DNA of 64,000 bases from Marinoscillum sp965229915 (lineage in GTDB: Bacteria; Bacteroidota; Bacteroidia; Cytophagales; Cyclobacteriaceae). Every line of letters starts with the position of its first letter. Within the stretch, counting starts at the first letter, position 1. Positions 42,930 through 51,610 of this stretch are shown piece by piece. The notes beneath the pieces are model-generated. The model saw only the letters and a list, made by a program, of their open reading frames with translations, did not search any database and was not told where the DNA came from. Where the stretch lies: contig NZ_CBDDJZ010000001.1 in assembly GCF_965229915.1 (NCBI RefSeq), positions 868,001 to 932,000 of the forward strand. Direction: 5' to 3'. The position numbers were made by a program, and so were the translations under genes.

Positions 42930-45340
42930 AATTTATAATTGTACCCCAATCGAACAACCTGTGTTTCATAATAATCTGAGCTGGTGTAAGTAAAGTTATC
43001 CCCATTAACTTGCTTACGGATCACCAGCGTATTGAAGAGGTCGTTGGCGTTGACATACAATTCTCCTTTGCCCGCCTGTATGCTTTTCTTGACGCCTAGA
43101 TCTACAGAAAACCGTGATTCAATCTTGCCTTGCGGAATGATGTCGGGAGCAAGATAAACCATAGTCAGCTGCGCCATCAGCTTATTTCCAAAGGTTAAGT
43201 TAGTATTGAGCTTCACATTACCAGAATAGACGTCCTGTTCTTGCGCAGTGAAAGTATTAAGAGTTGGGTAGAGATTATCAACCGAGAATTGCTCAATCCG
43301 ATTGTAATAACCATTCAGATTGAGGTTCATCTCCAGCACATCGCTGAATTCCTGACTGACCACCACTTCCAAACCGGTATTGTAGCTCTTTCCTGCATTC
43401 TGAGAAATGTTGTAAATCAAGTTCGAACCATCCACAGTTGATGCGATTCGTGTGATGGTGCCATCAGAAATCTTGCGGTACAATGCGCTATAGACATACC
43501 CTTTTTGCCAGCCACTTTTGTAGCCGATTTCAAAGCTATTGGTAAACTGTGGCTGCAATGCCGGATTCCCCACCTTGATAATTTCGGCATCATCGTATTT
43601 TGGAAATATGCGGATATCTACTTCATCTGGTCGGTCCACCCGACGATTGTAAAAAGCCGAAAAGTTATTGAATTCGTTGAGTTTGTAGGTCAACCTGGCA
43701 CTGGGAAAAGGCTGAAAATACTGGTAACCATCACTTTGGTAAGTGTTGTGATTTGGATCTACATCATACGCCAAATCCACATATTCCACTCTCAGACCTA
43801 TCTCAGCTTCCAACTTTTGTACTTCATAGGTGAAATTTCCATAGACAGCCGGTATGATTTCCCTGTAGGTAGCCAGCCCGTCAGCTCCAGTATCCAGTAC
43901 CGAGTTGGAAGCTGAAGGGTTGAATTGCATATCCGTAGGAATGGTTCTATGTCTAAATTTGAGACCAGTTTGCAACAATCCGTATTTCATGGGCCGGGTA
44001 TAATCCAACGTGAAATCGGCCACCTTTTGATCGGCTATGAGAAAGAATGATTCCTGAGTGGAAAAGGAGGGTCTCGTATTGTCAAAAAAATACTTCTCGT
44101 CTTCCCGATCGAAAGTGTAATTGAACCCCATTTTGAGCTGATGGCCCGGCTGCTCAAATTGATGTTCATAAGCCAATGACGTCATGACGGCCGTAAGCAC
44201 TTCATCTTCCAGAAATTGCCAAAGTCTCAGGTTTTCATCCGTATTGCCATCAAAAAACGGCTGATCTCCATAGTCTTTAATGGATTCCTGACTGAAAAAC
44301 CCGGAAATGGTAAGTTGATTATGATCATTCATGAACCAGTCCATACCAGCTGTAGAGGTAAATAGATTGGTGTTTCGATTGCGCTTTAGCTGCTGATTGA
44401 TCACCGTACCATCAGAGTATTTTCGCGTGACAAATTCATTCTTATTCAGTGTCTCAGTGTAAAGGTTATCTGCCTGAAGAAAGACATTGACTTTCTTCTT
44501 TCTGTAATTCAGAGCGACAGAAGGATTGATCTTGGGTGTGGCCTGATACTGCGGACGGATACCCGGGAGATTATCTTGTCTGACCCATAAGGCACCAACT
44601 CCAGTGGATAGGCCTACCTTTCCGTTGAGTCCCGTCTGCTCTTCTTTTTTCAGTAGGATGTTGATGATTCCGGCATTGCCATTGGCATCATATTTTGCAG
44701 AGGGATTATTGATGATCTCTATTTTTTGTATGGCGGAAGCGGGCAGGTTATCCAAGCCATTCTGATTACCAAAACCAGTGATCGCTGTTTGTTTACCATC
44801 GATCAACACTACCACCCGGTCGTTGCCTCTAAGCTGAACCTGTCCATCCTGAGTAGTCACGCCGGGTAAATTGTTCATGGCCTGCAATACGCTACCTCCG
44901 GTCTGGCTGACATTCGCATCCACCTGGTAAGTCTTTTTGTCCATTTGAGCGGTGACAGCATCCTGTTGACCAGTAATCACCACTTCACTCAGTTGTTCTG
45001 TACCCTCATTCAAAAACAAGGTACCCAGATCAATGTAGGCAGAATTGGAACCGATGAATCGCCTGGAGACATATTGCTCATACCCTACAGAGGTCAACTG
45101 GATCAAATATTCATCAGGAGGCACGTCAACCAACGTAAAAGAGCCTTTTTCATTGGAAATAGTACCTGCCACGAACATCGAATCTTCCAGTGATTTCAAG
45201 ACCACATTCACATAAGGCAAGGCCTCCTGTGAGCCCTTGTCCCTGATAGTACCGGATATTTTAACAGCTACTTGCTGGGCCCACACCTCGGAAACCCCGA
45301 GGATCATGAGGCCAACTAAAAGCATTTTAATCTTTGTCAT
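42926..45340 (-). CDS. TonB-dependent receptor/outer-membrane beta-barrel protein with CarboxypepD_reg-like domain
   Basis: The start is set at ATG 45340 (MTKIKMLLVGLMILGVSEVW), giving a clean signal peptide; the longer form from 45424 adds an unlikely basic tail. About 804 residues. A CarboxypepD_reg-like domain (ISGTIRDKGSQEALPYVNVV) is followed by a plug (MNNLPGVTTQDGQVQLRGND, INNPSAKYDANGNAGIINILL). A large barrel then ends in LGYNYKF with the terminal Phe. It overlaps the end of the PepSY-like lipoprotein gene by 14 bp and is the last gene of the two-component system operon. The ligand is unknown. Confidence 0.93.
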   Translation of the reverse strand: MTKIKMLLVGLMILGVSEVWAQQVAVKISGTIRDKGSQEALPYVNVVLKSLEDSMFVAGTISNEKGSFTLVDVPPDEYLIQLTSVGYEQYVSRRFIGSNSAYIDLGTLFLNEGTEQLSEVVITGQQDAVTAQMDKKTYQVDANVSQTGGSVLQAMNNLPGVTTQDGQVQLRGNDRVVVLIDGKQTAITGFGNQNGLDNLPASAIQKIEIINNPSAKYDANGNAGIINILLKKEEQTGLNGKVGLSTGVGALWVRQDNLPGIRPQYQATPKINPSVALNYRKKKVNVFLQADNLYTETLNKNEFVTRKYSDGTVINQQLKRNRNTNLFTSTAGMDWFMNDHNQLTISGFFSQESIKDYGDQPFFDGNTDENLRLWQFLEDEVLTAVMTSLAYEHQFEQPGHQLKMGFNYTFDREDEKYFFDNTRPSFSTQESFFLIADQKVADFTLDYTRPMKYGLLQTGLKFRHRTIPTDMQFNPSASNSVLDTGADGLATYREIIPAVYGNFTYEVQKLEAEIGLRVEYVDLAYDVDPNHNTYQSDGYQYFQPFPSARLTYKLNEFNNFSAFYNRRVDRPDEVDIRIFPKYDDAEIIKVGNPALQPQFTNSFEIGYKSGWQKGYVYSALYRKISDGTITRIASTVDGSNLIYNISQNAGKSYNTGLEVVVSQEFSDVLEMNLNLNGYYNRIEQFSVDNLYPTLNTFTAQEQDVYSGNVKLNTNLTFGNKLMAQLTMVYLAPDIIPQGKIESRFSVDLGVKKSIQAGKGELYVNANDLFNTLVIRKQVNGDNFTYTSSDYYETQVVRLGYNYKF

Positions 45341-45788
45341 CTTCTTCTTCGCTCTCTTTTTGAGTGGATTCGATCTGACCAGCCGCGGTGATAGTGACTT
45401 CAAACTCCTCATCGCCCACCTCAAGTTCCAGTTCGTAGGAAGTCCCTTCCTTCGTCTCGGCTAGTTCAGCTTCTTCGATCTCAAAAGCTGCATAATTCTC
45501 ATTTAAAGCAGTCATTACCGCAGTGGGCAATTCTGAGGATTCGATGGCATATTCCGTTTCCATCCACTCTCCAGCTACAGAGAAATTTGCCGAATAGTCT
45601 CTACCATCCATTTTGAACTCAGCTTCCCATTCCTGTTCATCTTCCATTTCCCATTCCACTTTTTTGGCATCAGGAAACTTTGCATTGAAAGCTGAAAGCA
45701 CCTTTTCGGGTACTTGATCACCAGACTGGGCACAAGACAGCATCGTTACGAATATGGTCAATAGAACAGGGTACTTCAGATTTTTCAT
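45327..45788 (-). CDS. PepSY-like (DUF2874) lipoprotein
   Basis: 153 residues. Lipoprotein signal MKNLKYPVLLTIFVTMLSC with the lipobox Cys at 19. Two PepSY-like repeats: VLSAFNAKFPDAKKVEWEME, then VMTALNENYAAFEIEEAELAE, each continuing into the SYELELEVGDEEFEV type strand. The tail is acidic (KESEEEDDKD). Such proteins in Bacteroidota are often controlled by a neighbouring two-component system and may sense or bind metals or inhibit proteases; the function is not proven. Operon member between the TauE-like transporter and the TonB receptor. Confidence 0.85.
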   Translation of the reverse strand: MKNLKYPVLLTIFVTMLSCAQSGDQVPEKVLSAFNAKFPDAKKVEWEMEDEQEWEAEFKMDGRDYSANFSVAGEWMETEYAIESSELPTAVMTALNENYAAFEIEEAELAETKEGTSYELELEVGDEEFEVTITAAGQIESTQKESEEEDDKD

Positions 45789-45854
45789 GATATGTATATT
45801 TTTGGTTATTGATGTATCAAACGTAACACCCGATTTAGAAGAAAATTAGAACGA

Positions 45855-46886
45855 TCAATCCAATTCTGACTTACTAACCTGACCATTCTTAGTGACATAA
45901 ACTTCATATGAGGTGCCCTGAAATCCAGTTACTTTTTCGTAAATCACACGATCGGCATCAGTTGTCAGTTTTCGGACTTCAGGATGCAGTCTGGGAGGAA
46001 GTTCTTCAAAGGAAATGGGATGTTCCAGGTGAATTCCTTCGTCATACTCCAGTTCTATATTGACAATACTCGATCTCCAGGCTATTTGAGTTTCTATCGA
46101 GTTACCAATTGGAATTAAATGGATCGATGGATTATCGGTTTTGATGATTGCTGTGGAGGTACTGATCAGTAATGCACATCCAGAAAAAGCCATCGCGCTA
46201 TATCCTATTCTTCTAAAGAGATTTTCGTTGATCAATGGCAGAATGTATTTGATCGATATAGAAGAGATCATCGCTCCTATGGCAATGACCACACCCACTT
46301 GAATAATTTCTGTACTGATCAGACCCATTGTTCCATACAGGATCAATTTAATTACATGAAGCAAAATATCATTTGCGGCTCTGGTAGCCACTATTTCTTC
46401 TTTGGTCAATCCATACTTGAGGTAGAACCTGTTAAACAATAGCCCCACTGCTCCCGTGAGTCCGGAGACAAATCCCGCTATAGCACCTATGAGTATCAAA
46501 GTGAAACGTGATGATGGACGTTCCTCCTGCCGAATCTTGTTTTTTGGTAGCAGTAGGAACCGAATGTTCACTAACAGAAATATGCCGATGAAAAACTGAA
46601 GGTAAATGGGATTGAAATATTTCAAAGCCCAGGCTCCGATCCAGACCGTGGGAATTCCCGCAGGCACGTAATAAAAGACAATTGTCCAGTGAATGGATTT
46701 TTTGAAAACAGCCAGGCGAGACAAGGAGCTGCTGAAAGTGCCCAGAGTCAGCGCAGCTGGAACCTGTGAACCGGAAACGCTCAGCCCCAACAAGGGAATT
46801 AATACAAGACTGGCCCCTCCACCACAAATAGCACTGATCCAAAATGCGAGAATCGTTGCTAAGAAAATAAGCAGTAAAGACATCAT
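45855..46886 (-). CDS. TauE/SafE-family transporter with C-terminal PepSY-like extension
   Basis: 343 residues. Residues 1-255 form seven to eight membrane helices with the TauE signatures AICGGGASLVLIPLLGL and GAIAGFVSGLTGAVGLLFNRF. The last about 70 residues are soluble and resemble a PepSY-like repeat (FEELPPRLHPEVRKLTTDADRV, then GTSYEVYVTKNGQVSKSELD), an uncommon addition. TauE/SafE proteins export or import sulfonates, sulfite or other organic anions. It begins on the last base of the histidine kinase gene (46886), which indicates tight coupling. Confidence 0.85.
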   Translation of the reverse strand: MMSLLLIFLATILAFWISAICGGGASLVLIPLLGLSVSGSQVPAALTLGTFSSSLSRLAVFKKSIHWTIVFYYVPAGIPTVWIGAWALKYFNPIYLQFFIGIFLLVNIRFLLLPKNKIRQEERPSSRFTLILIGAIAGFVSGLTGAVGLLFNRFYLKYGLTKEEIVATRAANDILLHVIKLILYGTMGLISTEIIQVGVVIAIGAMISSISIKYILPLINENLFRRIGYSAMAFSGCALLISTSTAIIKTDNPSIHLIPIGNSIETQIAWRSSIVNIELEYDEGIHLEHPISFEELPPRLHPEVRKLTTDADRVIYEKVTGFQGTSYEVYVTKNGQVSKSELD

Positions 46887-48178
46887 TAATTTGGAAAGTC
46901 CACTTTGAAAATATGCTTGTTTTCTAAGAAATCATATCGAATGCTCCATCCATAGCGGTGAACAATCTCCTGAATAATTGATAGCCCCAGCCCACTGCTT
47001 ACCTGATCATCGGTCACGCTGGTAAACCGCTCGAACAAACGATCACTTTTCAATGGCTCATTGCCCGAATTTCGGATAGTTAATGCACGTGGTTCACTTT
47101 CCACCATGAGTTCACCACCGTCTCTTGTATGCTTGATTGCATTGGACAGCAGGTTATGAACCAGTGTTTCCATTAGAAAAGCATTGGCCTGTACAGGAAG
47201 CAAATCCTTGCAGTGGTTTGTGATCGTCAGACTTTTGCTCTCGATGTAATCCTCAAACAGTGTCAACGCAGTGTCCAGGTAGTCTTGTACATTTTGTGGC
47301 CCTAAGTCTGCGTATTGCTTGTTCTCAACCTTTGCGAGTAACAATAGATTCTTATTGATCCTGGTGAGTCGTGAGAGTGGGGTGGCCAAGTCATTGACAA
47401 GAGCAGATAGCTCTGGAGTAAGTTCAGGCTGCTGCATGAGCACATCCAGCTTGGACTTTAATACAGCTATAGGCGTTTGCAGTTCGTGAGAAGCGTTTTC
47501 TGTAAAAGCTTTCTGCTGCTGGTAAGTGCGTATAGTTCCCTGGATTAGTTCCCGAAGGCTGGCATTAAGCTCCTCAAACTCGAGAATATCGGTCTGTGGT
47601 AACTGCACCTGTTCATCCCTGGAAAGTTCAAACGAACGTAGCGACTGCAAAATAGCTTCAAAAGGCTTCCAGGTACTTTCAGCGATACGTCTGTTGAGCA
47701 GGATAAAACCGAAAATCAACACTACAAAAAAAACCAAAGTGACCAGAGCCACCGCAGCAAAGGTTTCATCGGATTCCTCCACATTCGTTTCTACAGTCAG
47801 ACTGTAAAGCTGCCCATCAATATCAACAGATGATGACAACCCTCTGAACCGATCTTCTCCATCATCTTCATCATACGGATTTGGCCTAACAACCTCATAG
47901 ACACTATCCTGAACCATCTGAACCTTCCCAGCTTTTTGGATGGATACTCCTGGGATAAGCTCACTCCAGATGTTGCTGATTTGGTCCATCTCTTCAGCAT
48001 TGAACGCTTTGGACTCAAGCTTTTGACGGGTATGCTGGAGAATGAGCCAGTTGTTCTCGTCCAGCTCACTAATCCAAATAAAGTCTACTACCAGCGCATA
48101 CACCGGAACACTCACTAGCAATACTACCAGCGCATACCAGGTAAAAGCTTTTAAAGGTTTAGTTAATAATCGCTTCAT
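46886..48178 (-). CDS. Sensor histidine kinase (HAMP-less, two membrane helices)
   Basis: The start is taken at ATG 48178, which overlaps the regulator stop as ATGA; an alternative ATG lies at 48187. 430 residues. Helix 1 near residues 10-35 and helix 2 near 143-162 enclose an acidic periplasmic sensor of about 100 residues rich in Asp/Glu (PYDEDDGEDRF), which may bind a cation. Then HisKA with ENASHELQTPIAVL (phospho-His about 231), followed by N-box NLLSNAIKHT and G-box GLGLSIIQEI. Partner of the OmpR-type regulator upstream. Confidence 0.93.
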   Translation of the reverse strand: MKRLLTKPLKAFTWYALVVLLVSVPVYALVVDFIWISELDENNWLILQHTRQKLESKAFNAEEMDQISNIWSELIPGVSIQKAGKVQMVQDSVYEVVRPNPYDEDDGEDRFRGLSSSVDIDGQLYSLTVETNVEESDETFAAVALVTLVFFVVLIFGFILLNRRIAESTWKPFEAILQSLRSFELSRDEQVQLPQTDILEFEELNASLRELIQGTIRTYQQQKAFTENASHELQTPIAVLKSKLDVLMQQPELTPELSALVNDLATPLSRLTRINKNLLLLAKVENKQYADLGPQNVQDYLDTALTLFEDYIESKSLTITNHCKDLLPVQANAFLMETLVHNLLSNAIKHTRDGGELMVESEPRALTIRNSGNEPLKSDRLFERFTSVTDDQVSSGLGLSIIQEIVHRYGWSIRYDFLENKHIFKVDFPN

Positions 48179-48849
48179 TGCTCCCACTTGTAACCTGCTC
48201 CATACATGGTTTGGATGTAATCGTTGTAACCTTGCTCTTTGAGTTTCCTTTTCAGGTTTTTGACATGTGCATACACAAAGTCATGACTATCAAACATATC
48301 GGCCAAATCTCCTGACAGATGCTCCGCTAAGGCACTTTTCGAAAGTACTCGGTTTTTATTGCCGATAAAGAACAAAAGCAGATCATACTCTTTTTTGGTG
48401 AGACTCACCAGATGGCCATGTACGGTCACCTGCTTGGCCTGAAGGTCTATGACCAGTTCGTTGAGATGGATCAGGTTATTGCTATCAAAATGCTTTCTTC
48501 TGATGAGCGATTCGATGCGCGCGGCAAGTTCTGCCAGATGAAACGGTTTAGGTAAGTAATCATCAGCCCCAAGTTTCAAGCCGGTCACTTTGTCTTCCAG
48601 CGAATTTTTAGCCGAAATGATAATGACTCCATCTTGCTTATTCTGCTTTTTGAGTGACTCCAATATGGACAAGCCATCTCCACCAGGGAGCATCAGGTCC
48701 AGCAAAATGCAATCATAGTCATAACTATAAATCTTGTCCATTGCCGACTGATGATCACGAGCACGCTCACACAAATAGTCCTGACTGGTCAGATAGTTAA
48801 ACATATCAAGCGCCAGCTCCTCTTCGTCTTCTATGATTAGGATCTTCAC
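48175..48849 (-). CDS. OmpR/PhoB-family response regulator
   Basis: 224 residues. Receiver with IIEDEEE acidic patch, phospho-acceptor Asp51 in CILLDLMLPGGDG, and PKPFHLAELAARI. The winged-helix output domain contains LTKKEYDLLLFFIGNKNRVLSK and VYAHVKNLKRKLKEQGYNDYIQTMYGAGYKW, clear PhoB-type motifs. First gene of a five-gene operon: regulator, kinase, TauE/PepSY transporter, PepSY lipoprotein, TonB receptor. Confidence 0.95.
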   Translation of the reverse strand: MKILIIEDEEELALDMFNYLTSQDYLCERARDHQSAMDKIYSYDYDCILLDLMLPGGDGLSILESLKKQNKQDGVIIISAKNSLEDKVTGLKLGADDYLPKPFHLAELAARIESLIRRKHFDSNNLIHLNELVIDLQAKQVTVHGHLVSLTKKEYDLLLFFIGNKNRVLSKSALAEHLSGDLADMFDSHDFVYAHVKNLKRKLKEQGYNDYIQTMYGAGYKWEQ

Positions 48850-49114
48850 GACCGCAAGTAAACGGATGATTTGGAAGAAATTCTGAAGTGAATACTATTT
48901 AAAGGCTGGAGACGCCAAGAAATACTTCTTACCCTCGAAAGTTACTAAACGTTCATCGAGTGCTTGTACTGAAACAATAAATGGTCAAATTGATATTAAG
49001 CAAACAATCTATGGTTTAGAAAGGATTTATTTCGTCTAAAGCAAAATAAATTCTTAAAAGAATACAACCATTATCGGCCATCTGGCGTAGGACTATTCTA
49101 GAACAACACGCGCC

Positions 49115-49495
49115 ATGAAACTTCACCAGATCAACAGCAGCAACCTCAGCAATAGTCTCGTTTTTTACCGATCGCTGTTCAACAAAATGCCTCAGGTCAT
49201 CACCCCCTATTACATCCAGTTTCACCTTCCCAACTTCCAACTGGAAATCAACGAAAAGCCCTCTTCAACCGATGAGGATTCCCCGGTATTGCATCTGGAA
49301 ATAGACGATCAAATGGAACTGGAAGCCATCAGTAAAAGAATGAGTCGCTTCAAATCACTGGCTAGTTTCCAGGGCAATTGTGAAGTGGTGGATAAAAGCA
49401 TCGGACTGACTGACCCTGATGGCACCAAATGGATCATTGGAGATACCGCTAGCACAACCAGTTTTGATAAGTGCTATGTAAGTCTGAGCATCTAA
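49115..49495 (+). CDS. VOC superfamily (CadI/ArsI-like) protein
   Basis: 126 residues with a beta-alpha-beta pattern: LHQINSSNLSNSLVFYRSLFNK, then YYIQFHLPNFQLEINEK, and the closing GLTDPDGTKWIIGD typical of VOC proteins. The metal-ligand residues of ArsI are not clearly preserved, so no activity is assigned. It stands alone, convergent with the rhodanese operon end. Confidence 0.75.
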   Translation: MKLHQINSSNLSNSLVFYRSLFNKMPQVITPYYIQFHLPNFQLEINEKPSSTDEDSPVLHLEIDDQMELEAISKRMSRFKSLASFQGNCEVVDKSIGLTDPDGTKWIIGDTASTTSFDKCYVSLSI

Positions 49496-49585
49496 TCTGT
49501 GCTGTTCTTCGGGTATCAACTTCGATTACCACTGTTTCAGCAGAATCTACCATCAACTTACTCTTATAAACGACCAGGCATTAAA

Positions 49586-49609
49586 AAAAAGCGCCTAAAA
49601 GCGCTTTTT
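49586..49609. terminator. Bidirectional terminator at the end of the rhodanese operon
   Basis: Stem AAAAAGCGC/GCGCTTTTT (9 bp) with a 6-nt loop. The stop codon of the small membrane protein (49595-49597) lies in the loop, so the coding sequence runs into the hairpin. Confidence 0.85.
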
Positions 49610-49834
49610 GAGGTATAAAATAACTTGTATAACCAGCAACACCCAGGGAGTTCCATGCAGGGCCAGGTCAAACCAATCCATGGGCTGCATGCCTACAGCG
49701 CCTCCCATTACCCACCGCAGCTTTCCTAAAATGTGTGGCTCAGGTACGAATGGTGCCAATCCCAGGGTGAGGGCGAGCATAGCCGCAAATCGCAAACCTT
49801 TAGTAGAGGGTCGAGCGTCAGTCTTCGTATTCAT
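49595..49834 (-). CDS. Small membrane protein of the rhodanese operon
   Basis: From ATG 49834 (MNTKTDARPSTKGLRFAAM): 79 residues. The alternative start at 49870 is inside the rhodanese gene. Two hydrophobic segments (LRFAAMLALTLGLAPFVP and WVLLVIQVILYL). Its ATG overlaps the rhodanese stop by one base (TGATG), which shows coupling. No family recognised. Possibly an accessory membrane subunit for sulfur handling, by context only. Confidence 0.7.
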   Translation of the reverse strand: MNTKTDARPSTKGLRFAAMLALTLGLAPFVPEPHILGKLRWVMGGAVGMQPMDWFDLALHGTPWVLLVIQVILYLKKRF

Positions 49835-50226
49835 CAGTCCTTCACCGTTGGTTTCCCTGCTGCTTTCCACCCGCGATAGCCATTGGCCAGATCATAGACT
49901 TTCGTAAATCCTAACTTTTGCAGTCTTTTACTTGCAGAAGCACTCCGACCGCCCACCGCACAGTAAACAGCTACTGGTTGGTTTTTATCTAACTCGCTAA
50001 CCTTCTCTACAAACCTGGGATCGTAAATATCTATATGTTGTGCTCCCTCGATATAGCCGGCAGCTACTTCCTCTGGAGTGCGAACATCCACTAACTGCAG
50101 GCTTTCATCCTGCATCAGTTCTTCCAACTTGGTATTGTCTATGCGCTCATACTGCTGGGCTTCACTGCTCGTGCTGGTACAAGCTACTGCTACCAAAGCG
50201 ATCCAGATATATTTCATCAGTTTCAT
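49834..50226 (-). CDS. Rhodanese-domain lipoprotein
   Basis: The start is set at ATG 50226 (MKLMKYIWIALVAVAC), which gives a lipoprotein signal with the lipobox Cys at 16. The extension from 50292 reaches back into the preceding rhodanese gene. 130 residues. Rhodanese fold with LVDVRTPEEVAAGYIEGA and the active-site loop VYCAVGGRSAS (catalytic Cys). It would act outside the cytoplasm, transferring sulfane sulfur. It begins 11 nt after the stop of the cytoplasmic rhodanese. Confidence 0.92.
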   Translation of the reverse strand: MKLMKYIWIALVAVACTSTSSEAQQYERIDNTKLEELMQDESLQLVDVRTPEEVAAGYIEGAQHIDIYDPRFVEKVSELDKNQPVAVYCAVGGRSASASKRLQKLGFTKVYDLANGYRGWKAAGKPTVKD

Positions 50227-50236
50227 AGGCTGTTGT

Positions 50237-50569
50237 TTAGTTGTCACGGTTCCACGCCATAATGCCACCATTGAGATTGTAAAGTTTTTCAAACCCCATA
50301 CTGCCCATCATCGCACAGGCCTTTTTGCTGCGGTTGCCACTTCTACAGTATACCAAATAAGTCTTGGACTTGTCCAGCTTCGCTACCTGATTTTTGAAAT
50401 TTGGGTTGAAATAATTGATTTGATGAGCTCCAGGTACCGTTCCTTCGGCTTTCTCCTGTGGGGTGCGTACATCCAATACGACCGTACGCGACTTCTTCTT
50501 TAGTTCCTTAAACTCCTCCACGTTCACGTTTTGGTAGTTTTTTGGCTTTGTTTTGAATAGACCAAACAT
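50237..50569 (-). CDS. Cytoplasmic single-domain rhodanese
   Basis: 110 residues without signal peptide. VVLDVRTPQEKAEGTVPGA and the active loop VYCRSGNRSKKA (catalytic Cys followed by R-S-G-N-R, the typical rhodanese loop). It ends in GFEKLYNLNGGIMAWN. Sulfurtransferase for cytosolic persulfide or thiosulfate. First gene of a three-gene operon; the promoter has a GTAAC-N4-GTTAC site 69 bp upstream. Confidence 0.94.
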   Translation of the reverse strand: MFGLFKTKPKNYQNVNVEEFKELKKKSRTVVLDVRTPQEKAEGTVPGAHQINYFNPNFKNQVAKLDKSKTYLVYCRSGNRSKKACAMMGSMGFEKLYNLNGGIMAWNRDN

Positions 50570-50637
50570 GCTTTATTGTATTAATGATTTTGTTCCAAAT
50601 AATTAATCAAAGTAACGAATTAAAGCATGCTGGCAAC

Positions 50638-50651
50638 GTAACAATAGTTAC
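50638..50651 (-). promoter_or_regulatory. GTAAC-N4-GTTAC operator, site 1 (rhodanese operon)
   Basis: GTAACAATAGTTAC, a perfect palindrome 69 bp before the rhodanese start. A -7-like element TTACTTTG (minus strand, 50608-50615) ends 36.5 bp from the palindrome centre, the same distance as at sites 3 and 4. Confidence 0.7.
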
Positions 50652-50837
50652 AAAGGACTCCTATCTCCAGCCAGGAGTTGATTCGAAAAATTAGCAAACC
50701 CTCAAGCCCATCTGTCATTATAAAAGGTATCGTTACCATTCAGGTAGATGCAATTGGATCAATGGTGGCAATGTGTTTTAGGACGATACAACAAGCTCAG
50801 TTCGCACATGCGTTCCATACACATTGTTAGGTTGCCT

Positions 50838-51368
50838 TCAGATTTCGATCCGCTTTGCTAGTTCGTTCGTAATTCGTTCGATTGCTTGCCTGTCTGTTCG
50901 AAGAGTTACACCGCCTGTTACAGAGTCAGTCGCTTCTATCGAAAATGCAGTATCACCAGCCTCAAAAAGGATAAGTCGATCAAAGTCCACACGTTCATCT
51001 TCTTCGTTCCAATCCTGAAAAATGGTAATCTTTGATAGAGTTCTGGTATTAATGAAAAGTTCAGAAAAGGGCCAAAGAAGGCTACTGTCTGCGTCTCGCT
51101 GAATTCCAGGAGGAGTTTTATTCTCTTGAATGTTGAATTCAAAATATGTTGTTGACTTGTTACTTAGTTTGTAGTCTGCTTCAATTGTTACAAAAGGTTG
51201 AAATTCTGGAGATTGGATTTTTTTGTTGCAATAATCCAAGCTTAGTTCTGTGTTCCAAAAGCCATCCGATTCTATCCGAATTCCGTTGGAAATAATGCTG
51301 AAAATCTTCCGATTTAAAAGACTTTTAAGAATTGAGAGTTCTGAGTCTGTGAGGTGAAATTTGCTCAT
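50838..51368 (-). CDS. Hypothetical cytoplasmic protein
   Basis: The start is set at ATG 51368 (MSKFHLTDSELSILKSLLNR); the upstream Met-rich MLMLML lead is not convincing. 176 residues, no signal, with mixed alpha/beta composition (TYFEFNIQENKTPPG, LWPFSELFINTRTLSKITIF, RVDFDRLILFEAGDTAFSIE). I recognise no family. Codon use looks more AT-rich than the flanking sulfur genes, which may indicate recent acquisition. Confidence 0.65.
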   Translation of the reverse strand: MSKFHLTDSELSILKSLLNRKIFSIISNGIRIESDGFWNTELSLDYCNKKIQSPEFQPFVTIEADYKLSNKSTTYFEFNIQENKTPPGIQRDADSSLLWPFSELFINTRTLSKITIFQDWNEEDERVDFDRLILFEAGDTAFSIEATDSVTGGVTLRTDRQAIERITNELAKRIEI

Positions 51369-51526
51369 TTGTGATATGCAACCTAACATCAGCATAAGCA
51401 CTATGTTGCTTATACGCTATCAAATCTACCCGATCTCAGCTAATTTATCCAATGGACTCACCACTTTGTGCAAGTCATTCTGTGCCACATGAGCATCCAC
51501 TTACCTTCCGGCAACCCATATAAAAA

Positions 51527-51555
51527 AAAGGCTGGTTCACCACAAACCAGCCTTT
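51527..51555 (-). terminator. Terminator of the CstB-like gene
   Basis: Stem AAAGGCTGGTT/AACCAGCCTTT (11 bp, perfect), loop of 7 nt. On the minus strand it is followed by a T-run (A-run 51522-51529). It ends the transcript of the gene at 51611-53020. Confidence 0.9.
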
Positions 51556-51610
51556 CAATCGGAAATGTACCAGGCAGTGCTGGTACAAAAGCTAACCAAC
51601 CTTTTGGTGT

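Noticed and set aside
43505..43915. 136-codon plus-strand frame inside the TonB receptor gene
   Set aside because: Antisense shadow of barrel-coding sequence; no start context or family motif.
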